A DNA stretch of 64,000 nucleotides from NCBI RefSeq assembly GCF_002292295.1, contig NZ_DBBS01000020.1, positions 56,806 through 120,805 on the forward strand, in the 5' to 3' direction. Shown piece after piece: positions 35,218-44,068 of this stretch (position 1 is the stretch's first letter; every line of letters starts with the position of its first letter). The notes beneath the pieces are model-generated. The model searched no databases. It was given only the letters and a program-made list of their open reading frames with translations, and was not told the origin of the DNA. The stretch is from Sphingomonas sp. UBA978 (lineage in GTDB: Bacteria > Pseudomonadota > Alphaproteobacteria > Sphingomonadales > Sphingomonadaceae). A program made the position numbers and the translations under genes.

Positions 35218-36045
35218 TCAATGCCCCAGGATCGTTGGCCGCCAGACGAGCGCCCTGGTTTCGATCCGCCGCACCAGCGCGTCGCCCGCAAGCCCCAGCA
35301 GCGCGTAGACGATCACGCAGACGACGATCACGTCGGTCTGCATGAAGTCGCGCGCGCGGTTGATGAGCGCGCCGAGCCCGGCGGTCGCGTTGATCTGCTC
35401 GGCGACCACCAGCACCAGCACCGCCACGCCCAGCGCATAGCGCAGGCCGACCAGCAGCGCGGGCAGGGCGGCGGGCAGCACGACATGCGTGACGATCTCG
35501 CCGCGGCTCAGGCCCAGCGTGCGCGCCGCCTCGATCAGCCGCACGTCGACGCCGCGGATGCCGTTGAACAGGTTGAGATACACCGGGAACAGCGTCGCCA
35601 GCGCGATCAGCAAGATCTTGGGCTGCTCGCCGATCCCGAACCAGATGATGAACAGCGGCGTCAACGCCAATGTCGGGATCGTCCGTTTGATCTGGACCAG
35701 CGGATCGATCGCCGCCTCGGCCGCGCGCGACAGGCCGGCCGCGAGCGCCAGCGCCACGCCCAGGATCAGGCCGATCGCCAGACCGGCCAGCGCCCGGCCC
35801 AGCGACACCAGCAGATTGTACGGCAGTTCCCCGCTGACGATCATGCCCGCCATCGTCTCTGCCACGCTGCTCGGCGCGGCGAGGACGTTTGGCGGGATCA
35901 GGCCAAGCCGCGACCCCGCCTCCCACAGCAGCAGCCCCGCGATCGGCGACGCCCAGCGCTGGCGGGTGAAGGCGAAGCGCCGTCTGGGGGCGGCGGATGC
36001 GGGAATCGCCGCGGCGGACGGTAATGTGGCCAAGGATACCTCCAT
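35218..36045 (-). CDS. ssuC: SsuC-like ABC transporter permease
   Basis: A 275-aa inner-membrane permease of the nitrate/sulfonate/taurine class with about six membrane segments. The cytoplasmic EAA loop is readable as EAARTLGLSRGEIVTHVVLPAALPAL (about residues 170-195), which docks to the ATPase. It is 31 nt downstream of the second SsuA-like gene and has no ATPase in its own operon; the SsuB-like ATPase 1.4 kb away on the same strand is the likely partner. Its end is 25 bases from the convergent LysR stop. Confidence 0.9.
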   Translation of the reverse strand: MEVSLATLPSAAAIPASAAPRRRFAFTRQRWASPIAGLLLWEAGSRLGLIPPNVLAAPSSVAETMAGMIVSGELPYNLLVSLGRALAGLAIGLILGVALALAAGLSRAAEAAIDPLVQIKRTIPTLALTPLFIIWFGIGEQPKILLIALATLFPVYLNLFNGIRGVDVRLIEAARTLGLSRGEIVTHVVLPAALPALLVGLRYALGVAVLVLVVAEQINATAGLGALINRARDFMQTDVIVVCVIVYALLGLAGDALVRRIETRALVWRPTILGH

Positions 36046-36076
36046 CAGGCTGCGGATTCGAACGGCAGGCGCGACA

Positions 36077-37093
36077 TCAGCGCACCGCCGGTTCGCTGCC
36101 GCGGTTGAAGATCGGGTCGTAGCCGCCGCGGATGTCGGGCACCGCGGCGATCACGCCGGCGCGCCTGTATCGCTCGAATATCCGCACCTGTTCGGCGACC
36201 AGCCGGTCGTCGATCGGCACGGTCGATCCGAGGTTGCTGGTGATCGCGAACAGCGCGACCCGGAACGGCAGGCCCGTTTCCCTGGCAAGCACCGCGGCAT
36301 AGTCGCGCGGATGCTGTTGCGCCCATGTCTTGGCGCGCGACAGGCGCTGCACGAAATCGGCCAGGATCGCGCGCTTGGCGGTGAGTGCGCCGTCGTTCGC
36401 GGCGAAGAAGCCGACGTCCTTGGACAGACCGGTTCCGTCGGCCAGCACCCGGTCGCCGTCCTCGAGCAGGGCGATGCCGACGCAGCTGCCCCAGGTCGAC
36501 CAGGCGTCGATCGCGCCGGTGCCGAGCGCCGCCTTGGACTCGCCATTGGCGAGATAGACCCATTCGACGTCGGACGCCTTGAGCCCCGCCTGTTCCAGCA
36601 GGCGCAGCACGAGATTCTGCCCCGCCGAACCGCGGATCGTCGCGACCTTCTTGCCCTTGAGGTCCGCCACCGTGCGCAGCGGCGAATCGCGGCGTACGAT
36701 CACCGCCGACGCCCGGCCGGCCCCGTCCGCCGCGCGATAGGCATAGACCGCCCTGATGTGCGCGCCGCTGGCATAGGCGAAGGCGAACGGCGCGCTGCCG
36801 ACGCCGCCGACATCCACCGCGCCGGCGGACAGGGCCTCCAGCAGCGGCGCCGCCGCCGGAAACAGGGCCCAGTCGATCCGATAGGGCAGGTTGTCGAGCT
36901 CGCCGGCGGCCGCGAGCAGCGCCTGCGCCCCGCCGCGCTGGTCGCCGACCGTCAGCGTGTCGCCCGCCGCCGCCCGCGACGGCGATGCGTGACGAAGGAA
37001 CAGGAGGCCGGTCGCGACGATCAGGATCACCACCACGACCGATGCCGCGACGGGCAACCGCGGGGACGTCCGGGAGGCACGCGGCTCGCTCAT
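36077..37093 (-). CDS. ssuA: Second SsuA-like ABC substrate-binding protein
   Basis: A 338-aa sulfonate binding protein paralogous to the one at 29.2-30.1 kb: both share ALLEALSAGAVDVG-type, PFxFAYxSG and KVATxRGSxGxxLxLR patterns and GAxDAWxxW. Here the N-terminus is an uncleaved-looking hydrophobic anchor (VAASVVVVILIVATGLLFL) rather than a lipobox. It precedes the permease gene by 31 nt and is 242 nt downstream of the TauD-like gene. Two divergent binding proteins for one transporter would widen the range of sulfonates taken up. Confidence 0.87.
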   Translation of the reverse strand: MSEPRASRTSPRLPVAASVVVVILIVATGLLFLRHASPSRAAAGDTLTVGDQRGGAQALLAAAGELDNLPYRIDWALFPAAAPLLEALSAGAVDVGGVGSAPFAFAYASGAHIRAVYAYRAADGAGRASAVIVRRDSPLRTVADLKGKKVATIRGSAGQNLVLRLLEQAGLKASDVEWVYLANGESKAALGTGAIDAWSTWGSCVGIALLEDGDRVLADGTGLSKDVGFFAANDGALTAKRAILADFVQRLSRAKTWAQQHPRDYAAVLARETGLPFRVALFAITSNLGSTVPIDDRLVAEQVRIFERYRRAGVIAAVPDIRGGYDPIFNRGSEPAVR

Positions 37094-37335
37094 TCGAAAT
37101 TCCCTGCTGCCGGAATGGTGCGTGTCGGGATAAAGCTACCCATGATCTTCGGACGCCCCTGCAAATCTATCGTGTCCGCAACGGAAGAAAAACTACGAAC
37201 GCGCGCTCTACCTGCTCAATAGTGACGCGCAGCCATGGGCATATTGTATTCTGCCCGCGCCGTATGTTGAGCTTTTCCAATAGGAACGGCGACGGCGCCG
37301 ACCCTCCGTGCGGAAAGGCGGCGCCTCGGCCGGTT

Positions 37336-38202
37336 CTACAGGTCGGCGTAGAGCGGTTCGTCGGCGATCAGGACGCGCTCGAGCAGTCGCGGGAAATCGC
37401 CATAGTTGCGCACCGCATAATGGACCGCCGCGCGATTGTCCCAGAAGGCGATCGACCCCGGCTTCCACGAGAAGCGGACCTGGAATTCGGGGCGCTTGTA
37501 CTGGCGCAGGATCTCGTCGAGCAGCGCCTGGCTTTCGGCGAGTTCGACGCCCAGGATCTGCGGCTTCTGGGTGAAATTGGCCCAGAGGATCTTCTGCCCG
37601 GTTTCGCGGTGGGTGCGCACCAGCGGATGCGCGACGACCGGATAGTCGTGGCCGCCCGCGGTGAGCGCGGCACGGAAGTCATGCGTCGCGTGCAACCCGT
37701 CGAGCCGCTGTTTGAGCTCGTCCGACAGCCCTTCATAGGCCAGATGCGCGTCGACCCAGATCGTATCGCCGCCGACCTCCGGCAGCGTCACCGCGCGCAG
37801 GACCGCCCCCCAGGTCGGCACCAGCCGCCAGCTGGTGTCGGTATGATAGGCATCACCCGGCCGGACGTCGCGCGCGCGTTTCTTCTCGTATCTGGCGGCA
37901 TCCTCCGCGGAGATCCGGTGGATCTGGGCGATGGTCGAATCGCGCGACGTGCTGGGGTGGGTGTACAGCGGCCCGAACTGCCGGGCGAAGGCGGCGTGCT
38001 GTTCGTCGGTCAGCGTCTGATCGCGGAAGAAGACGACCTTATATTGCAGGATCGCCGCCTTGATCGCGTCGCGTACGGCGGGCGACAGCGGCTGGCGAAG
38101 GTCGACGCCGCCGATCTCCGCACCGATCGTCGGCTGCAGGGGGCGAATGGCGATCTCGTTGTGATCCGCACGTTCCAGGATTGCGGCTGCAGCAGTTGAC
38201 AT
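37336..38202 (-). CDS. TauD/TfdA-family Fe(II)/2-oxoglutarate dioxygenase
   Basis: A 288-aa dioxygenase. The Fe(II) facial triad is His120 and Asp122 in AYHTDTSW plus His261 in AAVHYAVRNYG; Arg276 (LLERV) is placed to bind 2-oxoglutarate. Family members hydroxylate the carbon next to sulfonate (taurine), sulfate ester or other groups, releasing sulfite or sulfate. Next to SsuA/SsuC-type transport genes and across from an SDR, it is probably a taurine/alkylsulfonate or alkylsulfate dioxygenase. The 242-nt gap before the SsuA-like gene contains a 7-bp GGCGCCG/CGGCGCC hairpin and could carry a second promoter. Confidence 0.88.
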   Translation of the reverse strand: MSTAAAAILERADHNEIAIRPLQPTIGAEIGGVDLRQPLSPAVRDAIKAAILQYKVVFFRDQTLTDEQHAAFARQFGPLYTHPSTSRDSTIAQIHRISAEDAARYEKKRARDVRPGDAYHTDTSWRLVPTWGAVLRAVTLPEVGGDTIWVDAHLAYEGLSDELKQRLDGLHATHDFRAALTAGGHDYPVVAHPLVRTHRETGQKILWANFTQKPQILGVELAESQALLDEILRQYKRPEFQVRFSWKPGSIAFWDNRAAVHYAVRNYGDFPRLLERVLIADEPLYADL

Positions 38203-38272
38203 GGCGATGCGTCTCCGTGGTTCTTCCAGTGGAATGACGACAATACCGTGCGATCGGGTTCGCGTATTATGA

Positions 38273-38287
38273 ATATGGCCGGCATAT
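38273..38287. promoter_or_regulatory. LysR-type operator candidate, TauD-like/SDR divergent promoter
   Basis: ATATG-GCCGG-CATAT is an inverted repeat with T-N11-A spacing (T38274, A38286), centred in the AT-rich 216-bp divergent gap between the TauD-like and SDR genes. It could bind the nearby LysR regulator. Confidence 0.4.
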
Positions 38288-38418
38288 CTATTGAATATTC
38301 AAACGTGTCCGTGGCGATCAGATATACTGATGGCTCCGTTCAATATTTATCATCGATATGGCTGTTTCATCCGGGCGGGCGATCCTTAAAGGCGTTGCCG
38401 TGAATGGGAGAAGAGACG

Positions 38419-39219
38419 ATGGACCTTCATCTTGCTGGCAAACGTGCGATCGTGACCGGTGGCAGTCGCGGGATCGGTCGGGCGATCGCTCGGGCGCTGC
38501 TCGACGAGGGCGTACGCGTCGTGATCGCGGCGCGCGACGGTGCCGAGGTCGGGCGCACCGCCGTTGCGCTGGCCGGGGCGAGCGGTGGCGACGTGTACGG
38601 GCTTGGTGTCGATACCCGCGACGATGCGTCGGTCGATGCCTTCGTCGCCGCGGCGGTCGAGCGGCTCGGCGGGATCGACATCGTCGTCAACGCCGCCGCC
38701 CGCCCCGGTGCGATACCCGATGTTCCCGGCATCGCCGGCGTCGGCTCGGCCTATATTCTGGAGGAGATCGATACCAAGCTGGTCGGCTATCTGCGCGTCG
38801 CCCGCGCCGCCGCGCCGCATCTCGTCGCCAACGGCTGGGGCCGGATCATCAACATCAGTGGCCTCGCGGCGCGCACGACCGGCACGATCCCGGGGTCGGT
38901 GCGCAACGTCGCGGTCGCCGCGCTCACCAAGAGCCTCGCCGACGAACTCGGACCAAAGGGGATCAACGTCACCGTCGTTCATCCCGGCGCCACCCGCACC
39001 GAACGCACCGCCGCCATCGTCGCGGCCCGCGCGGCCGCGGATGGCCTGTCGATCGCGGCGGCGGAGACGGCGCTGTACGGCAATTCGCTGATCGGCCGTA
39101 TCGTCGAGGCCGAGGAAGTGGCGGCGATCGTCGCCTTTCTGGCATCGCCCCGCAGCGTCGCGATCAACGGCGACGCGATCGCGGCGGGCGGCGGGCAGCC
39201 CCGGGCGATATATTATTGA
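38419..39219 (+). CDS. Atypical short-chain dehydrogenase/reductase-like protein
   Basis: A 266-aa SDR-fold protein. ATG 38419 is preferred (GGGAGAAG upstream) over one five codons earlier. It keeps the cofactor motif TGGSRGIG (13-20), the NAAA motif (91-94) and a Ser in NISG (147), but the catalytic YxxxK is replaced: the segment GSVRNVAVAALTK puts Gly159 where Tyr and Asn163 where Lys should be. The classical oxidoreductase proton relay is therefore missing. It may bind nucleotide, act by a different mechanism or be a subfamily with its own chemistry. It is divergent from the TauD-like gene, so a part in the same sulfonate pathway is inferred. Confidence 0.85.
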   Translation: MDLHLAGKRAIVTGGSRGIGRAIARALLDEGVRVVIAARDGAEVGRTAVALAGASGGDVYGLGVDTRDDASVDAFVAAAVERLGGIDIVVNAAARPGAIPDVPGIAGVGSAYILEEIDTKLVGYLRVARAAAPHLVANGWGRIINISGLAARTTGTIPGSVRNVAVAALTKSLADELGPKGINVTVVHPGATRTERTAAIVAARAAADGLSIAAAETALYGNSLIGRIVEAEEVAAIVAFLASPRSVAINGDAIAAGGGQPRAIYY

Positions 39220-39581
39220 GCGCCGGTCCCCGTTCCTCTCCGGGCATGCATGTGTCGTACGCCGTTGCGCACAAATAGAGGCGCGAATGTTCCGGTCATG
39301 CGATGGTGAATCCATGAATCCGCCGGCGACCGATCGCGAACAGCTTGTATATTATCAATAGGAGGGCGCGTCTTATTCATAATACCCCGGCGTAATCGTC
39401 TTGTAGGACAGTATTGTCCTGTCGGATCTGGCGATTCGGTTGCGGGGAATACATGCGGTCACGATCGGCATCGCGCGCTTCGCCGGTCCCGGCGCCCTCG
39501 ATCCTCCGGACAGGATGCCATCGATCGTCACCAGACGACGGCCTGAACGGCAAAGATCTGCGAAACAGGGGGAAATCGTCC
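39220..39581. promoter_or_regulatory. Receptor-3 upstream region
   Basis: This 362-bp gap between SDR and receptor holds no convincing gene. It includes an AT-rich patch (39345-39390) that may contain the promoter and the palindrome described separately at 39405-39420. Confidence 0.45.
39405..39420. promoter_or_regulatory. Perfect 16-bp palindromic operator candidate before receptor 3
   Basis: AGGACA-GTAT-TGTCCT: 6-bp arms around a 4-nt spacer, 162 bases before the receptor start and just after an AT-rich patch. The symmetry is that of a dimeric repressor or activator site; I cannot name the protein. Confidence 0.45.
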
Positions 39582-41927
39582 ATGACCAGCGCATCTGCGA
39601 CGTCGGGCGGGCGCCATGTCGCCCGCGTCATGCTTCATGCCGGCGCCGCCACGGCCCTGCTGGCCACGGTGGCGGTGCCGGCATCGGCGACCGGACGCGG
39701 CGCGGGGCAGGACGCCAGGACGCGGGCAACCGGGGAGGACGCCGATCCGGCGGGGGAGGGGCTGGGCGATATCGTCGTCACCGCCTCGCGCCGGACCGAG
39801 AGCATCCAGCGGACGCCGATCGCCGTCACCGCGATCGGCAGCGATGCGATCGACCAGCAAAAGATCGTCACCTTCCGCGACCTGTCGGGGCGCGTGCCGG
39901 GCCTGCTCGCTCCCAAACGGTCGACCGCCTATACGACCCAGACCTATTCGATCCGCGGCATCGGCGAGACGGACACCTATCCGGAGCCGTCGGTCGCGGT
40001 CTATGTCGACGACGTCTATCTCGCGCGTACCGTCGGGTCGCTCTACGACACGCCCGATCTCGAACGGGTCGAGGTGCTGCGCGGACCGCAGGGGACGCTC
40101 TACGGGCGCAATTCCAGCGCGGGCGCGATCCGCTTCATCACCCGGGAGCCGACCGCCGAGCGCCAGCTCTATGTCAGCGCGACCTATGGCAGCTACGACA
40201 ATCGCGATCTCAAGGCGCGGATCGGCGGCGCCATCCTGTCGGACGACCGGCTCAACGGCTCCTTCTCGATCATCCGGCATACGCGCGATGGATGGCAGCA
40301 TGACGTCCCGCTCGACATCGACGTCAACGACCTCGACCTGACGGTGCTGCGCACCAAGCTCAAGTCGCGCCTCGACGGGCGCCTGTCGGTGACGCTCGCC
40401 GCCGATGCGATGTTCGATCGCTCCAGCCAGAGCTATTACACCCCCGTCAACCAGCCCGACGGCCAGACCGGTACGGGGCGGCGGACCGATCCGGACCTGA
40501 CCTGGGAACCGGTGCGGCCCTATAATTTCACCAACGCCTATGGCGGCTCGCTGACCGTCCGCTACGAGATCGACCGGCATCTGGTGCTGAAATCGGTCAC
40601 TGCCTATCGCGGCATCGACGGACCGATCTATTACGGCAACTCCGGCGTCGCGGCGATCAAGTCGCCGAGCTACGCCGGGTTCCGCCAGTATCAAAAAACG
40701 CAGGAATTCAACCTCAACGGCGAATATGACCGGTTCAACTTCGTCGCCGGGCTATATTACTTCTCCGAATATTTCCACAATCATCGGCTCAGCCAGTCCG
40801 CGAGCGGCACCGTCGACAATGTCGGCACCGTCACGCATACCGACAACTGGCTGCGCACGACCAGCTATTCGGGGTTCGCGCAGGGCAATTACGCGGCGAC
40901 CGATAAGCTGACCGTGACGCTGGGCGCGCGCTGGACGACCGATCGCCGCCGCTTCCGCAACATCGGCGAGCAGGGGACGCGCTGGGGACTGCATCAGCCG
41001 GAGGACTGGGGCTATGATCCCGACGCCTTCTTCCGGCTCTATCCCCGGGGCGTGTCCGCCGGCAGCACCTTCACCTCCTTCGACGTGACCGCCCGCCCGC
41101 GCAGCTTTTCCAGCTTCACGCCAAAGCTGGGGCTGAACTATCAGTGGACGCCCGACGTCTTCCAGTATGTGTCCTATGCCCGGGGCTTCAAGAGCGGCGG
41201 CTACGACCTGCGCACGAACACGGCGATCGGCAGCCAGACGCCGTATCTGCCGCAGATCCTGACGACCTACGAAGCCGGCCTCAAGACCCGTTTGTTCGCC
41301 GGTCGCCTGACCGCGAATGTCGCGATCTTCTACAACGACATCACCGATCTGCAGGTGCGCGCATCGAGCGCTGCGGCATTGGGACCAGTCACCAACCAAC
41401 TCCTGAACGCCGGTAGCGCCACCTCCCAAGGCGCCGAACTGGAGGTCGGTGCCGCGCCCGTTCGCGGGTTGCAGGTATCGGCCAGCGCGGCGTATCTGCG
41501 CACGCGCTACGAGAGCTTCACGGCGACGCTGCCGGCGAACGTCCCCGGCCGGACGACGCTGCTGGGGCTGGACTTTCCGCTCTCGCCGCGATGGCAGGTC
41601 GGCGGGTCCGCCAGCTATCGCTTGCCGCTCGCCGGACCCGGCGCATGGCGGATCGGCGTCGACGTGCAATATGAATCGAAGCGCTATGGCGACATCTTCA
41701 ATACCGAGCAGACCGCGACCCGGGCGCAGACCTTCGCCAACGGATCGATCGGCTATACCACCGAAGACCGGCAACTGACCGTCGGCGTGCGGGTCAACAA
41801 CGTCTTCGACCTGCGACGCGCGCAGACGGCGACCTATGTGCCGGCCAATGCCGGCGTCTATCCGACCTATTACCGGGCGTACAACGAGCCGCGGATGGTG
41901 AACGTCTTCATCGACAAGAACTTCTGA
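39582..41927 (+). CDS. TonB-dependent receptor
   Basis: A 781-aa outer-membrane receptor. ATG 39582 follows AGGGGGA at good spacing and starts a signal peptide (LHAGAATALLATVAVPASA). The TonB box is DIVVTASRRTE, the plug shows ITFRDLSGRVPGL-like and VEVLRGPQGTLYGRNSSAGAI, and the barrel ends KNF. It resembles receptor 2 at 26.5 kb in size and plug. It is convergent with the HupE-type operon and downstream of the SDR. Ligand unknown; organosulfur or metal chelate are both possible by context. Confidence 0.92.
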   Translation: MTSASATSGGRHVARVMLHAGAATALLATVAVPASATGRGAGQDARTRATGEDADPAGEGLGDIVVTASRRTESIQRTPIAVTAIGSDAIDQQKIVTFRDLSGRVPGLLAPKRSTAYTTQTYSIRGIGETDTYPEPSVAVYVDDVYLARTVGSLYDTPDLERVEVLRGPQGTLYGRNSSAGAIRFITREPTAERQLYVSATYGSYDNRDLKARIGGAILSDDRLNGSFSIIRHTRDGWQHDVPLDIDVNDLDLTVLRTKLKSRLDGRLSVTLAADAMFDRSSQSYYTPVNQPDGQTGTGRRTDPDLTWEPVRPYNFTNAYGGSLTVRYEIDRHLVLKSVTAYRGIDGPIYYGNSGVAAIKSPSYAGFRQYQKTQEFNLNGEYDRFNFVAGLYYFSEYFHNHRLSQSASGTVDNVGTVTHTDNWLRTTSYSGFAQGNYAATDKLTVTLGARWTTDRRRFRNIGEQGTRWGLHQPEDWGYDPDAFFRLYPRGVSAGSTFTSFDVTARPRSFSSFTPKLGLNYQWTPDVFQYVSYARGFKSGGYDLRTNTAIGSQTPYLPQILTTYEAGLKTRLFAGRLTANVAIFYNDITDLQVRASSAAALGPVTNQLLNAGSATSQGAELEVGAAPVRGLQVSASAAYLRTRYESFTATLPANVPGRTTLLGLDFPLSPRWQVGGSASYRLPLAGPGAWRIGVDVQYESKRYGDIFNTEQTATRAQTFANGSIGYTTEDRQLTVGVRVNNVFDLRRAQTATYVPANAGVYPTYYRAYNEPRMVNVFIDKNF

Positions 41928-41969
41928 TTCCGGCGAGGGGCGGGCGCCGTCCGGCAGGCGGCCACCTCT

Positions 41970-43166
41970 CTAGATGGCGAAGCTCCGCCCGACGAACCAG
42001 AACATCCCCAGTCCGACGAGCAGGGACGCGCAGACATCGACCACGATCGGTCGCGGCAGGGTGAGGCTGTGGCGCTGCAACCCCCATATCGCGCCCGACA
42101 GTGCAAGGACGAGGCTCAACTGGCCGATCTCCACGCCCACATTGAAACCGACCAGCAGTTCGGCGAGGCGCGCCGGCGGAATCGGATCGCTAAGCAGGTC
42201 GGCGGCAAAGCCGAAGCCGTGGATCAGCCCGAACACCAACGTCACCATCAGCCGCAGGCGTCCGGCGTCGCGCACATGGCCTGAGATCATCAGGTAATTG
42301 GCCGAAAACAGCCCTGCGCCCAGCAGCAGTAGCGGCGGCAACAGTCCGACGCCCGCCAGCCGCAGCGCGAACATCGCCGCCAGCACGCCGCCGGTCCAGA
42401 GCGCCAGCAGCCCCGGCCGGCGGGTCGCGACGGCGATATTCTCGATCCCGATCAGCGCGATCGTCAGCGCCACCAGCGCATCGATGAACTCCGCATGCGG
42501 GCGGACGATGCCGGTCACCGCCAAGGCCAGCGTCAGGCTGTGGCCGAGCGTGAAACCGGTGACGACGAAGGCGAGATCGCGCAGCCGGCGCGAGATCAGC
42601 ACCAGCCCCACCAGGAACGACATATGGTCGATGCCGGTGAAGATATGCGCGATCCCCATCCGCACGAAGGCGAGGAACCCTGCGCCCTCCAGCGCGCCGC
42701 CGCTGTCGATCGCGATGCTGCGGTGGTCGCGGTCGAACAGCTGTTCGGCGAAGCCCTCGGCGCCGGTCCGGATCTGGGCGATGGTCACATGCGTCGGCAC
42801 CAGATCGAAAAAGGCGTCGCTATGGAGGACGATGCCTTCGGCAGACGGGCAGTGGAAGCTGAACGCGATGCGGCGGTAACCGGCCGCGGCGACCGTCGCG
42901 CGGGGCGGCGCGGCCGTCCGGCAGGGACGATCGCCCGCGGTCGCTTTCTCGTTGGCGGCCAGATAGCGGATGAGCGCGGCGTCGCTCGGGCGGGATGCGC
43001 TCGGGACGATGCGCTGCGCCTCGCCGTCGCTCATCGCGAAGCTGAGATGGACGCTGCGGCCGTCGATGCGCCAGGCGCCATGCGATTCGCTGCGCGTGTG
43101 GGCGTCCGCGCCGGCGCCGGCGATGAGCGCCGTCAGCATCGCCAGCACGATCGCGAGGCGCGTCAT
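41970..43166 (-). CDS. HupE/UreJ-family membrane protein with periplasmic N-domain
   Basis: A 398-aa inner-membrane protein. A signal peptide (LAIVLAMLTALIAGAGADA) precedes a ~150-residue extracytoplasmic domain and then about seven membrane helices. The HupE/UreJ signature is visible as GIAHIFTGIDHMSFLVGL, and later GLIHGFGFA. Classical HupE/UreJ are nickel/cobalt permeases of hydrogenase or urease loci, but neither enzyme is here. In this long form linked to PpiC genes the function is not established. It overlaps the PpiC stop by ATGA and is the last gene of a three-gene operon. Confidence 0.87.
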   Translation of the reverse strand: MTRLAIVLAMLTALIAGAGADAHTRSESHGAWRIDGRSVHLSFAMSDGEAQRIVPSASRPSDAALIRYLAANEKATAGDRPCRTAAPPRATVAAAGYRRIAFSFHCPSAEGIVLHSDAFFDLVPTHVTIAQIRTGAEGFAEQLFDRDHRSIAIDSGGALEGAGFLAFVRMGIAHIFTGIDHMSFLVGLVLISRRLRDLAFVVTGFTLGHSLTLALAVTGIVRPHAEFIDALVALTIALIGIENIAVATRRPGLLALWTGGVLAAMFALRLAGVGLLPPLLLLGAGLFSANYLMISGHVRDAGRLRLMVTLVFGLIHGFGFAADLLSDPIPPARLAELLVGFNVGVEIGQLSLVLALSGAIWGLQRHSLTLPRPIVVDVCASLLVGLGMFWFVGRSFAI

Positions 43167-44068
43167 TCGAGGTCCGGCGCGATGCGGATATCCGCACGCT
43201 GGCGCAGAAAGCGGCCGTTGTTCCGCTCGAGCCCGGCGACCTTGTCCCGCACGACGTCGCTAAGCACGCGATCGCGGACGTCGCCGAACCGGACCGGGGC
43301 GGGGGGCCGATTGTGGCGTACGATCAGGATATGGGTCCGGCCGCCGCTGGCGACCGGCGGCGAGATGGCGCCATCGGCCAGTCGGACGGCCTGCGCGAAC
43401 AGCGCGGGGCCGAGGTGCAGCCGGGCGGCGAAATAATATTCCTCGCCGTCGTTCATCACACCCGAACGGGTCAGCGACTGGCGTTGCGGCGCCGCGCCGG
43501 CACGCAATGCCGCAACGATCGCCGGCGCCCGCGCGTCCTGGCCGACCGGGACCAGCCAGTCGGCCAGTTCGATCGTCCCCTCGCCGGCATAAGCGTCCCG
43601 ATGCGCGGCGAAATAGGCGCGCAACTCGCCATCGGTCGCGCCGGCGGTGGTCGCCTCGATCGCGGTCTGTCCCTCGGTGGCGGCCACCAGCGCCGCGCGC
43701 ACGTCGATATCGTCGTTGGCGAGGCCGAGTTCGATGCCGCGCTGCACGTACAGTTCCTCGCGGATCATGTCGTCGATCACCTGCCGGCGTTGCGCCGGCG
43801 TCGCATGCGCAAGGTCGGTGTCGTGCAGCGCGCGCAGCTGCTGGATGACGTCGGTACGCAGGATCGGCACCTGGTTGACGATCGCGGCGTCTTCGGCGGG
43901 AAGGCCGGCGGTGCGTGTGCCCTGCGCGGTGAACAGGCCGTAGCCGGCGACGGCCAGCCCCAATACCGCCCCGATGGCGCACAGCGCCAGCGACCGGCGC
44001 GCGTCGGCGCCCGCTAGGTTCCACGCGCCGCTGGCGACGGCATCGTCGGGTATCGGGTCGGCGGTCAT
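43163..44068 (-). CDS. PpiC-type peptidyl-prolyl isomerase, membrane-anchored
   Basis: A 301-aa protein with one N-terminal membrane helix (LALCAIGAVLGLAVAGYGLF) and a periplasmic SurA/PpiC-like region: VNQVPILRTDVIQQL, a chaperone-like helical part with IDDMIREELYVQRGIELGL, and a C-terminal parvulin-like region. Such proteins help fold or mature secreted proteins. Start ATG 44068 overlaps the cytochrome stop (ATGA); its stop overlaps the HupE-type start, so the three products are probably made in fixed ratio. The parvulin part is divergent, so activity is uncertain. Confidence 0.8.
   Translation of the reverse strand: MTADPIPDDAVASGAWNLAGADARRSLALCAIGAVLGLAVAGYGLFTAQGTRTAGLPAEDAAIVNQVPILRTDVIQQLRALHDTDLAHATPAQRRQVIDDMIREELYVQRGIELGLANDDIDVRAALVAATEGQTAIEATTAGATDGELRAYFAAHRDAYAGEGTIELADWLVPVGQDARAPAIVAALRAGAAPQRQSLTRSGVMNDGEEYYFAARLHLGPALFAQAVRLADGAISPPVASGGRTHILIVRHNRPPAPVRFGDVRDRVLSDVVRDKVAGLERNNGRFLRQRADIRIAPDLE

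Noticed and set aside
41970..43166. Hydrogenase or urease accessory locus
   Set aside because: No hydrogenase, urease or nickel-insertion genes are present; only the HupE/UreJ-like fold points that way.
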